64,000 bases of DNA, from NCBI GenBank assembly GCA_034620365.1, contig JAQGEQ010000020.1, forward strand, positions 1 to 64,000, written 5' to 3'. This stretch comes from Pegea sp. RAD2-039 (lineage: Eukaryota; Chordata; Thaliacea; Salpida; Salpidae). Shown piece by piece: positions 1 to 8,689 of this stretch. The position numbers were made by a program, and so were the translations under genes. The notes under the pieces are model-generated. The model was given only the letters and a program-made list of their open reading frames with translations. It did not search any database and was not told where the DNA came from. How positions within the stretch are numbered: the stretch's first letter is position 1; every line of letters starts with the position of its first letter.

Positions 1-248
1 ATTTAAAATATTTCTAACTGTTTATACTTTAATAAAACAATTCTAAAATATATTATAATTTTGAAGAAATTATTCAATTTGATTATTTGTTTTACCAAAT
101 GACTAGTATGTATTTTTTGTATATTGTGATACTATTTTATGTTCTTCAGCATTTTATACAGTTGAGAAATAAACTAAGCTTTTATTCATACTAACATTAT
201 TTAAAATTTTATTGATCTATCATTTGTTATAGTATCATCTCTAAAACT
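1..248. other. AT-rich flank, no gene seen
   Basis: Very AT-rich sequence upstream of the first Aurora copy. I checked the minus strand for the missing C-terminal part of VWA8, which is cut off at 1422, and saw nothing coding-like. Confidence 0.6.
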
Positions 249-270
249 GTTTTAAATACTAACTGTAATA

Positions 271-276
271 TTTCAG
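271..276 (+). promoter_or_regulatory. 3' splice acceptor before Aurora copy 1
   Basis: TTTCAG preceded by AT-rich sequence, 30 nt before the ATG. It would join a 5'-UTR exon or a spliced leader to the single coding exon. Conservation between the two copies drops sharply just upstream of it, as expected for intron or outron sequence. Confidence 0.5.
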
Positions 277-306
277 TTTTTTTATTGTTTTGTTGATTGA
301 TAAAAA

Positions 307-1203
307 ATGGAATCGTCAACTGAATCTAAACAATGGTCTTTGAGTGACTTTCAGATTGGTAAGCCACTGGGAAAAGGGAAATTTGGTAATGTGTATTTGG
401 CACGTTTGAAAAAAGAAAAGTTTATTGTGGCACTGAAAGTTTTGCACAAATCACAGCTGGTTAAAAGTTGTGTAGAACACCAACTGCGTCGAGAAATTGA
501 AATCCAAACGAATTTAGATCATCCTCATATTCTCAAGATGTATGATTATTTCTATGATGACAAAAAGATTTATCTCATTTTAGAATATGCTTGTAATGGA
601 GAAATTTACAAAAAATTGACTGCTGAAAAAAGATTCAGTGAGAAAGTAGCAGCAACTTTTATTGCTGAGCTTGCAGATGCGTTAATATATTGTCATCAGA
701 AGAATGTAATGCATCGAGACATCAAACCAGAAAACTTATTGATGGGTTTCTTTGGTGAGTTGAAAATAGCTGACTTTGGTTGGTCAGTTCATGCTCCAAG
801 TGATGCTAGAACAACGATGTGTGGAACATTAGATTATCTACCTCCTGAAATGTTGGAAAATAAAGTATACGATAATGGTGTTGATTTGTGGACCATGGGT
901 ATTCTTTGCTATGAATTTTTGGTTGGAAATCCGCCGTTTGAATCAGAAAACCAAAATGAAACATGTAAAAAAATCAAAATGCTTGATTACAAATTTCCTG
1001 AGCATGTTTCTGCTTTGGCTCGTGATTTTATTAGTAAGTTACTAAAAACTCAATCTTCTGATAGAATTCCGATCAAACAAGTACTGAAACATCCTTGGAT
1101 CGTGAAAAACGCTGAAGTCCATGATCTTTCAACAAGAGAGAAAAGAGAGGAGTTGGCATATCGTATGCAGTCGTCAAAGCTAAAAAAACAAACAGAGGAT
1201 TGA
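307..1203 (+). CDS. Aurora B-like serine/threonine kinase, copy 1
   Basis: Predicted mitotic protein kinase of 298 residues in one exon. The kinase domain spans about 15-265: glycine loop G22-G27 (GKGKFG), catalytic lysine K44, alpha-C glutamate in RREIEIQ near 63, catalytic loop HRD at 136-138, DFG at 156-158, and activation segment [14 protein letters not shown] with T170 at the position of the activating Aurora threonine. The run LVGNPPFES followed by NET, and the GEIYKKL stretch after the hinge, resemble Aurora B/C more than Aurora A. In animals Aurora B is the catalytic subunit of the chromosomal passenger complex and acts at centromeres and the midzone; that role is inferred from family. 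The N-terminal extension is only about 14 residues, shorter than in vertebrate Aurora A or B. The ATG is the first after the upstream acceptor. Lack of introns suggests a retrocopy origin. All catalytic residues are present, so it looks functional. Confidence 0.96.
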   Translation: MESSTESKQWSLSDFQIGKPLGKGKFGNVYLARLKKEKFIVALKVLHKSQLVKSCVEHQLRREIEIQTNLDHPHILKMYDYFYDDKKIYLILEYACNGEIYKKLTAEKRFSEKVAATFIAELADALIYCHQKNVMHRDIKPENLLMGFFGELKIADFGWSVHAPSDARTTMCGTLDYLPPEMLENKVYDNGVDLWTMGILCYEFLVGNPPFESENQNETCKKIKMLDYKFPEHVSALARDFISKLLKTQSSDRIPIKQVLKHPWIVKNAEVHDLSTREKREELAYRMQSSKLKKQTED

Positions 1204-1332
1204 AGGTTCATCATTCAACTTTTCAGATTACTTTTTTTTGTTTCAGTTTTTTATTCATTTTGTAAAAAAATATTCAAACTTTCTACAAAGGTGATTTGTA
1301 AATATGGTTGTAATCGATCTATGCTACGTCCA

Positions 1333-1338
1333 AATAAA
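1333..1338 (+). terminator. Poly(A) signal of Aurora copy 1
   Basis: AATAAA 130 nt after the stop codon, conserved in copy 2. The T-rich stretch that follows could be the downstream element. Confidence 0.6.
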
Positions 1339-1421
1339 ATAAGTTCTTTGTTACCATTCACAACTATTTTCTAACAGTTATTTTTATTCCAACATAGTCT
1401 CACTAGATAGAATAATCGGGT

Positions 1422-4400
1422 TATATTTGACCACGTGATTCGAAACATCTGCAACCTCCAAGAAGTAGTCTGAAGATCCCAGAATCTTTCAAAGGATCTG
1501 TGTTACTGGATCGGCTGGTCGCATCTTGTTTATGCCTCACATTTCGCCAAGATCAAAATCTCTAGAAGGTGTCTTAGGAGGTAGTTGATGGTTGCGTTCA
1601 AAAGTATAAACTTCGTTCGGAGACTAAAATAAATATTTCAAGTTGTTTGATTTCAGAAAAAATCTAATTTCAGTTATATAGAAAATAAATCACTTTCAAG
1701 AGAGGAAGACCAACAACACATTTAGCAAATGATTTTGAATCAGCAAGTAATCTGTTAGATGCATCAATTGATTCTTGTAAAACTTTTGATAATATTTTAG
1801 TAGAAAGATCAGATCTTGAATATATCTTGAAAATATCGAATATTAATGTAAATATCAAAAAAAATTCCCAATAGACTCACCAGCTTCATCTTTTTCTGAT
1901 TTAATCAATGTGATTTTTGAAGATAAAAAACTGTCGTCTGACTCTTCCAATAAATACAAACTAAAAACATGAAAGAATTTTAGAATCAATTTATTATCAA
2001 AATATTTAATAAATTCATAAATTACTACATTTAATAAATTAAGAGAAAAAGTTGAAACAAGAAACCTTTTATTTCCTGCATACTCAGTAACCATCGATTT
2101 ATTCTTGATGATAGAAAACAATGTAGTTATCTGAACACATACGAATAGTTTTTCTATTTCATTCATAAAACGGTTTACTATCTTCCTCATTAAATTACGA
2201 TGCTCGTTTATGATTGGTAGATGGATTCGACGCGTTTCACCTGAGGTACTTTCCACTAGAAGCAAAGTTTTCAGCTGAAATTGAAAGATCATCAAATTTA
2301 AAGTAAACCTTTTCGTCATATATGACCACTTGGTCCATTTAATGACCCCCACATTGGGACCACTTTTAAATGAGCCTGAATCATAGGATTCGAAGATGGA
2401 AAAGCATCATATAGATCAACCATAATCACTTGATCAGAGTCAATCACGTGACGATATAAAGCATGTGACAACATACAACATTTGTTCAGCTGCAAAATAT
2501 GATTCAGAAAAATGTTTTGGATGTTGCAGGATTACCATCTGTGGAGGTAGACATATGAGATACAATAGATCCCTGAAAGGCCCCTGTGGAGCCTCAAAAT
2601 TGTTTAAAAACTTTTCAAAATCTGTTCTGCTAACAATTACCACAACGTGCTTGCTTGAAATTGTTTTATTTTCAACAAGTAGAAAAACAAACGCAAAAAT
2701 GTGATGTAGTGAGATTGAAGATTGCTTACACTTTCGATAAATGAATATTTTGGGGTTTGGCGTCAACAGGGATTCCATGTTTGTGCATCACTCCTGATAA
2801 ACTGTTCTTGAGTTTCTTTGTTGTAAGCATCAAAATCGAAGACATTTCCGACCACGGCTGTCACTCCTTCATTGCCAAATTTCTGGAAATACAACTTTGT
2901 TGAAGAGTTGGTGACCAGCTGTGGTTACTGACCTCTAAATGCTTCACAATGTTGACCACCTCTCTGGTCGAGTATGGATAGGAGATGAGACCATCTCACG
3001 GAGCTCACCAAATGCGCCCACTAACTTTTTCAGTGTCTGGTCAGGGACAGATGGACACTTGGGTTATCCACTGCATGGCAACTAAACACACCACCTGTGG
3101 CAAGCAGGTAAGTGTCCTGGTCCATTTGCCACGGACACAAACCAACCTAATGAGCTGAAGAAATCGTTTCCAAGGGAACCCAGGCCCTAGGACTAACATC
3201 CGGAAGTTTGGATGATTTCATCATCTGTAGTGATCTTTGAAAGATCATCCAGCTCCATCGGATCTACACAGAAGAGTTAACGACATCTAGTGACATCTTT
3301 GTGTTTACCTACCATCAGCAAGATTAACTCTTCCATTTTCAAGAAGAGCTTTCAGGACACAAGTTACATGCGTAGGAGCTTCATCGACCACTAGGGCATG
3401 TCCTAGTTTGACCGCTTTAACCAGGGCTGAGTCCTCAAACTACAATCCCATCACGAACAGTAGGCTGGACAGTGAGACTCCAGTTACAACTTCCATATAC
3501 TAGATGAGTGACGTCATCAAGTAGCCATCGCTGACTTTGCCTGAAACACAAGAATGACGTCAGAGTCTGGATGACGTCATCAGGGCAGCTGCTCACATGA
3601 AATATCTTTTAATGTGAGATTTTTGGTGTCCGTTGGATTGAAGAGCTTCTGTAAGGTGGATTCGGGTGAGACTGGGAAGAAATCTGAAGATAAGATCAAT
3701 TACAATCGGATTTCAGTTGATGACCACCTCTAGTGAGCACCTTGACAAGCAAGCCTTGTGGACCGCGTCACTGTTTGTAGGTGGACGCGTTACTGAAAGT
3801 GTCTAGACGCCGAGCAATGCGGACCAGTTGTCTTGTGGACAGACTAGAGGGACTGAGATGTAGTGTCTGGATTGGATCTCAAATGCTCCGTGACTGAAAG
3901 AAGGTCTTTAATGACAGGCTGATGTAGAGATGGGACCTTGTAGAATAGATGATGAATTTAAGGAAGATCAGATGATAGTGATGAGTTCTAGTTCTTCATT
4001 GGTGTTTAATGGGGTCATGTGATGATAGAGAAACATTGTGAGAAGTTCTGGTGATAACCATTGTTGTGTGGAAGCCACTTTAGGTGACTCGGCGAGTGCA
4101 ATCATGCGCAACGACGGATGAATTCGATAAACTGATCTGTAGATGAAGATTTGAATAAATTGAAAATATAACAATCCTTACTTACTTTCATCTCTTCATC
4201 ACTGATCTTCATCTGCTCCTTGATCTCATCATATGACGTCATCTCTCATCACGTGACTACTGACGTCATGTACCTCTGAAGTATAGTGTCCCAGCATTAA
4301 CTCGATTCAAACCATCCAGGACCACAAGACCGCCATCCACAGCAGCTTGGGTCAGAGGTGAAGGCTTCCACGTGGTGTCGTCATTGGAAATCCTTGTTGG

Positions 4401-4436
4401 AGTGAATCCTTGGAAGTGATGTCTTCCCACATCCCT
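1422..4436 (-). pseudogene. VWA8: VWA8 pseudogene, central part only
   Basis: Broken copy of von Willebrand factor A domain-containing protein 8, a large mitochondrial dynein-like AAA ATPase. Reading leftwards on the minus strand, matches come in correct protein order: first AAA region (WKPSPLTQAAVDGG, VLDGLNRVNAGTL; 4390-4275); IHPSLRMIALAESPKVAS and QQWLSPELLTMFLYHH (4130-3990); LSTRQLVRIARRLDTF (near 3800); second AAA Walker B region VKAVKLGHALVVDEA (near 3400); STREVVNIVKHLE (near 2950); VFDFDAYN and HKHGIPVDAKPQNIHL (2840-2735); VDLYDAFPSSNP (near 2395); LLLVESTSGETRRIHLPI (near 2240); ASNRLLADSKSFAKCVVGLP (1770-1700); FLEVADVSNHVVKYNP (1470-1423). Reading-frame shifts occur about every 50-150 bp. 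The Walker A of the second AAA domain is deleted, and both the N-terminal part and the C-terminal VWA domain are absent. Introns at 4219-4273, 4137-4185, 3684-3740, 3541-3596, 3264-3308, 2883-2932 and 2275-2308 keep GT-AG ends, so this is an unprocessed relic. Confidence 0.9.
4219..4273 (-). other. 55-bp relic intron packed with palindromes
   Basis: Intron of the VWA8 relic placed by homology: exon ...RVNAGTLYFR before it and EQMKISDEEMK after it, with GT-AG ends. It contains TGACGTCA at 4234 and 4261 and TCACGTGA at 4249, so 24 of 55 bases are three perfect octamer palindromes. Confidence 0.7.
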
Positions 4437-4479
4437 GAAGAAGAGATTAGATGAGTCTCAAGTGATGACGAGGAGCCTT

Positions 4480-6172
4480 TCCACCGATATTCGGTTGTTT
4501 GATAGGAAAGGGTTTCTCAAACCAATAAAACCGGTAGCGTTGAGAGTTTTCTTATCAAGGGTGGAGCTAAATACGAAGCTAGTAGTACAAGGTACAAGCT
4601 ACATCGAGAACTACTCACTTGTAACCTTGATCTGATATTTGTTTGGATGCGATCCGTTATCTGCATCAACAATCCTCAACATGAAGAGTCCTTGTAGCTC
4701 CAAACGGAGTCCTTCATCACGACCAGCCAGGATCTTGAACTTCTATTCCAGCCGGATATCAAAAGATATTTTCTGTTTTCATCAATTTGTTTTAGAAAAT
4801 TTCTATTTAATTGAAGTTGGTTGACCCAACAGACCCACAGCTTGTCCAGGCTAATAATTACTCCATCAAAGCACTATACTAACATTTCCTAATTTTACGC
4901 CAAATTACACAAAAGCCAAAAAAGTGGGATTGATTAGAAACAAGCGAATTACTTTTCGATGAGATTATCAGGAGCAACTTTAGCAACATCCGCTTTCTTT
5001 GATTTTCTTTGATAAAAAAGTAAAATAGAAGAAATAGAAGTTACCTTGGAGGGTGCTTCGGCACTGACGGTTCTGGGGCGATTGTCTGTGCCATGGTTTC
5101 TGGTCCAGACTTGATTCCGTTACTTCCAAAACCACCAGAAGGTCTCATCTTAACTCTTGTATCATTCTCTTGTGACTGAAACAATTCAATTGGTTGAAAC
5201 AATCGTCCAATCACAAGCTCGGTTACTTTTCTAACTGCTAGATACAACTTCTCATCATGTGATTCCATTTCAGTGAAAGTTGGAATCTGCGCCAAGTTGA
5301 CGCTTTCAAGGTAGCCAAGGGCGACCACTTCATCAAAAGCGAAGATCAGATCGAAAGCGTGCTCCTGAATGTCTGCTGATGATGCGGCAATATTCAGGAA
5401 TCTAAAAAGTGTATTAGTTCAAAAATGGAACGAGAAAAATGATTTAATTTATAAGATTGTGAAAAAATTATGCAGCTTTCTCAATGAAGCTTTGAAGATT
5501 TATCTTCTTATAAACAAGATTCTGTCAACATTAAATAATTAAATTAGCAACAAAATAACAATCTTAAAACACGTGAAAAAAGACGAAGTGTTTCAAGATC
5601 TTCAAGTATGTTGTTATTCTTTGTTGTTATTAAAAGCATATACAACTTTTCCAGGGGCTGATAAACATATCGAGCATATTCAGTCTCCACAAATGTCTGG
5701 CTTTTAGTTAACAAAATTATTTTACTAAAAACGTCATAAAAAATACCAACAATTTAATCTTGAGAATTATATTTGCCAAAAAAAGTTACATGTTTAATAG
5801 AATTATGAACTGAAAAAGGGTCTTAGACCTTCATTCATAAGTTTAGGAAAAGCAGCCAACAAGATTTCAGTTCTTGATCTTCTCAACAAATTGTCTAGAG
5901 ATGATTGCTTTCCCATTTTTTGTACAAATAGTTGCAGCTAAAATAAACCTATAAACAAATATCCAAAGTATACAACTTCAAAATCATACAACACTCATTA
6001 TTAAGCAAATATTTTGATACACAGATAAATTCTTTTTTTTTAATAATATACATAAAGGAATATTCATTTAAATTACTACATTAAAACAAATTTCAATTTG
6101 TGCAAAATACTTCAAATATTTCATAAATTATTATTAATCTATAAAATTAAAAATATTTTCTAAACTTACCAT
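4480..6172 (-). pseudogene. ARCN1: Delta-COP (archain) pseudogene, 3' end lost
   Basis: Broken copy of the coatomer delta subunit, which in the intact form helps coat COPI vesicles at the Golgi. Start codon 6172-6170 is followed directly by a GTAAGT donor (ATG|GTAAGT) and the next exon begins at 5948. Matches in order: CTKNGKAIISRQFVE (near 5900), LLAAFPKLMNEG (near 5850), [20 protein letters not shown] (near 5670), [12 protein letters not shown] (near 5590), IPEYCR (5401-5384), HAFDLIFAFDEVVALGY and TFTEMESHDEKLYLAVRK (5360-5227), a 51-bp intron 5176-5226, GGFGSNG, then MHD-domain pieces ILAGRDEG, LQGLFMLRI (near 4700) and DKKTLNATGFIGLRNP (near 4550). Lesions: one-base shifts after the ATG exon, after RQFVE and after IPEYCR, and an in-frame TAG just before KFKILAGRDEG. 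The end of the MHD is missing and VWA8 sequence follows at once. Confidence 0.9.
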
Positions 6173-7241
6173 GATATAATTCTGTCCACAAGTAAGGATA
6201 ATTAATAAGTAATCACAAATACTACCACCTGAAAATCACCTGAAAAATTTAAATACTTTATTATAGTAATAAAAAATAAAACAAACTCAAAAAAATATAA
6301 TCAAATGAAAAATTATGTTTTCATTTATCTTATTAACTCATGATATATAAAAATATATTAATCTAAAAACTAATATTATGAAACATATAACTTTTGGCTA
6401 ATGATTAAAAATTATTTGTAGATAGAAACATAAACCAAATAAACTAAAACATTATTTTATCGAGAATACAAGAAAAACAATAAAAGAGTTAAACTCTAAA
6501 AAAAATTTTAAAAGTTATAAAAATACTAACAGAATCTAAATATCTCTAATGATAAATGTAAGGCAAAATTCTTATAAAAAATGTAAAATAAATATAAAAG
6601 AAATTTAATCATTCTGTATTTAAAATTAATAAAAATATAAATATTACAAAATGCAAATTATTATTTTTTCAATAATTTAATTACTAAGTTTTATTTGAAG
6701 ATTTTAAAGTTGATATTTTGGATTTTTTTCAAAGCAGATAATAAAAACTGTTTAGACTATTTAAAAATTTGACATATTTAATTCAAATTATAAGATCAAT
6801 CAGATTAAAAAAAAATCAAACCTAACATTGAAAACGTGTTTCTCTATTTCACCAAAATATCACAGATATAAAAGAAATAATGGGCGAAACTAACTTTAAG
6901 TAAAAGTTTATAGTTGTGTTTTTAGGAATTTTGAACTTGCTTACATTGAAAAGTAACTTATAAGGGTTATACAAACGAAGTAAGAGAAATATTTACAAAA
7001 AGGATACATTAAAATATTGCAAAAAAATAATACAGATTCAGTGATTAAATTCTAGCACTGGGTAAAAATAATACAAAGTTGAACACGTTTTAAAATTACT
7101 TTTATAAGTTTCTTAAAGTGAAAAAGCACGTTTATTTTTATTAGTTTAAAAAAAAAATCTTACAAACATTTGATGATGATGAGTTTTATTATCTTTGCTT
7201 AAGATAAAGTATATAAGAAGACAATATTTTTTGAATGGCCA
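6173..7241. other. AT-rich spacer upstream of delta-COP relic and Aurora copy 2
   Basis: About 1.07 kb of very AT-rich sequence. It would include the former delta-COP promoter (to its left on the minus strand) and the promoter of Aurora copy 2. No ORF, TATA box or repeat stands out. Confidence 0.5.
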
Positions 7242-7272
7242 TGTTTTTAACATTAACTGTTATATTTCATAA

Positions 7273-7278
7273 TTTCAG
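7273..7278 (+). promoter_or_regulatory. 3' splice acceptor before Aurora copy 2
   Basis: TTTCAG 30 nt before the ATG, the counterpart of 271-276. A second near-acceptor (TTTCAT) lies about 8 bases upstream. Confidence 0.5.
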
Positions 7279-7308
7279 TTTTTTTATTGTTTTGTGGATT
7301 GATAAAAA

Positions 7309-8205
7309 ATGGAATCGTCAACTGAATCTAAACAATGGTCTTTGAGTGACTTTCAAATCGGTAAGCCACTGGGAAAAGGGAAATTTGGTAATGTGTATTT
7401 GGCACGTTTGAAAAAAGAAAAGTTTATTGTGGCACTGAAAGTTTTGCACAAATCACAGCTGGTTAAAAGTTGTGTAGAACACCAACTGCGTCGAGAAATT
7501 GAAATCCAAACGAATTTAGATCATCCTCATATTCTCAAGATGTATGATTATTTTTATGATGACAAAAAGATTTATCTTATTTTAGAATATGCTTGTAATG
7601 GAGAAATTTACAAAAAATTGACTGCTGAAAAAAGATTCAGTGAGAAAGTAGCAGCAACTTTTATTGCTGAGCTTGCAGATGCGTTAATATATTGTCATCA
7701 GAAGAATGTAATGCATCGAGACATCAAACCAGAAAACTTATTGATGGGTTTCTTTGGTGAGTTGAAAATAGCTGACTTTGGTTGGTCAGTTCATGCTCCA
7801 AGTGATGCTAGAACAACGATGTGTGGAACATTAGATTATCTACCTCCTGAAATGTTGGAAAATAAAGTATACGATAATGGTGTTGATTTGTGGACCATGG
7901 GTATTCTTTGCTATGAATTTTTGGTTGGAAATCCGCCGTTTGAATCGGGAAACCAAAATGAAACATGTAAAAAAATCAAAATGCTTGATTACAAATTTCC
8001 TGAGCATGTTTCTGCTTTGGCTCGTGATTTTATTACTAAGTTACTAAAAACTCAATCTTCTGATAGAATTCCGGTCAAACAAGTACTGAAACATCCTTGG
8101 ATTGTGAAAAACGCTGAAGTCCATGATCTTTCAACAAGAGAGAAAAGAGAGGAGTTGGCATATCGTATGCAGTCGTCAAAGCTAAAAAAACAAACAGAGG
8201 ATTGA
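7309..8205 (+). CDS. Aurora B-like serine/threonine kinase, copy 2
   Basis: 298-residue kinase in one exon, identical to copy 1 except for three residues: E214 becomes G (FESGNQNE), S243 becomes T (FITKLL), and I256 becomes V (RIPVKQ). All lie in the C-lobe outside the catalytic and activation segments. Every catalytic motif is unchanged (GKGKFG loop, K44, [25 protein letters not shown]). By eye there are about nine nucleotide differences in 897, roughly six of them synonymous, which suggests recent duplication or gene conversion with the protein under constraint. The flanks differ from those of copy 1: AT-rich DNA upstream and a LINE fragment downstream, so regulation may differ. Function is as inferred for copy 1. 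Confidence 0.96.
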   Translation: MESSTESKQWSLSDFQIGKPLGKGKFGNVYLARLKKEKFIVALKVLHKSQLVKSCVEHQLRREIEIQTNLDHPHILKMYDYFYDDKKIYLILEYACNGEIYKKLTAEKRFSEKVAATFIAELADALIYCHQKNVMHRDIKPENLLMGFFGELKIADFGWSVHAPSDARTTMCGTLDYLPPEMLENKVYDNGVDLWTMGILCYEFLVGNPPFESGNQNETCKKIKMLDYKFPEHVSALARDFITKLLKTQSSDRIPVKQVLKHPWIVKNAEVHDLSTREKREELAYRMQSSKLKKQTED

Positions 8206-8334
8206 AGGTTCATCATTCAACTTTTCAGATTACTTTTTTTTGTTTCAGTTTTTTATTCATTTTGTAAAAAAATATTTAAACTTTCTACAAAGGTGATTTG
8301 TAAATATGGTTGTAATCGATCTATGCTACGTCCA

Positions 8335-8340
8335 AATAAA
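8335..8340 (+). terminator. Poly(A) signal of Aurora copy 2
   Basis: AATAAA 130 nt after the stop codon, in the same context as in copy 1. Confidence 0.6.
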
Positions 8341-8469
8341 ATAAGTTCTTTGTTACCATTCACAACTATTTTCTAACAGTTATTTTTATTCCAATATAGT
8401 CTCACTAGATAGATTAATCGGGTCAATATAAGGTTGGTGTTTATCTGCCTTAATTTAATTTTTGTAGAC

Positions 8470-8665
8470 AAGAATCTTTTTAGATTCGTCTTTCATCCGA
8501 CGCCATGTCCGAGCCAATGAAACTTAGCTTGCTATCCATTGTTACCAGGTCAATGCGCTTCGTGACTTTTTCGTTTGAAAATTTTTGTTGCCACCTTAAC
8601 CGTAATATGCGACGAAGACAACGAAAGTGAAAGGTGTTAAATTTATTTACGTTAGTCTTCAACAG
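8470..8665 (-). mobile_element. LINE reverse-transcriptase C-terminal fragment
   Basis: The minus strand reads NKFNTFHFRCLRRILRLRWQ followed by FSNEKVTKRIDL. This is the signature found just after the reverse-transcriptase domain of many non-LTR retrotransposons (FHxRCLRxILxIRWxxxxxNExVxxR). Further on, a second frame gives HWLGHGV and a third RMKDE, matching the usual RWxGHVxRMxDxR, so the piece holds at least two frameshifts and is dead. Only about 65 codons survive; the reverse-transcriptase core and the endonuclease are absent. It starts about 50 bp after the right edge of Aurora copy 2. Confidence 0.75.
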
Positions 8666-8689
8666 TCTACAAAAAATAAGGTTAAATAT

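Larger units (their letters stand above)
249..1421 (+). repeat. Aurora duplication unit, copy 1
   Basis: This segment matches 7242-8423 at about 99% through its transcribed part, with a constant offset of 7002 bp from the splice acceptor (276/7278) to the last matching base (1421/8423). The 3' edge is sharp: both copies read TAATCGGGT and then diverge completely. The 5' edge is softer. The coding part and UTRs are nearly identical, the 20-30 bp before the acceptor still align with changes, and similarity is gone by about 249/7242. The unit runs more than 80 bp past the AATAAA signal, so the pair looks like a DNA-level duplication rather than two independent insertions of the same mRNA. Confidence 0.9.
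7242..8423 (+). repeat. Aurora duplication unit, copy 2
   Basis: Partner of 249-1421. The transcribed part is collinear without indels. Just before the acceptor, copy 2 has about 8 extra bases (ATTTCATAATTTCAG against ATATTTCAG) that look like a local duplication of the acceptor tract. In the roughly 215 bp after the stop codon I count three substitutions. Confidence 0.9.

Noticed and set aside
2440..2778. 112-codon minus-strand frame as a gene
   Set aside because: It crosses exon and intron pieces of the VWA8 relic; only its end (EQMLYVVTC) matches VWA8, and the middle is intron read-through.
1422..6172. Frameshifts as sequencing errors in functional genes
   Set aside because: The neighbouring Aurora, PTB and GTPase frames are intact over comparable lengths, and missing domains plus the head-to-tail fusion cannot be explained by base errors. 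Read checking would still be worthwhile.
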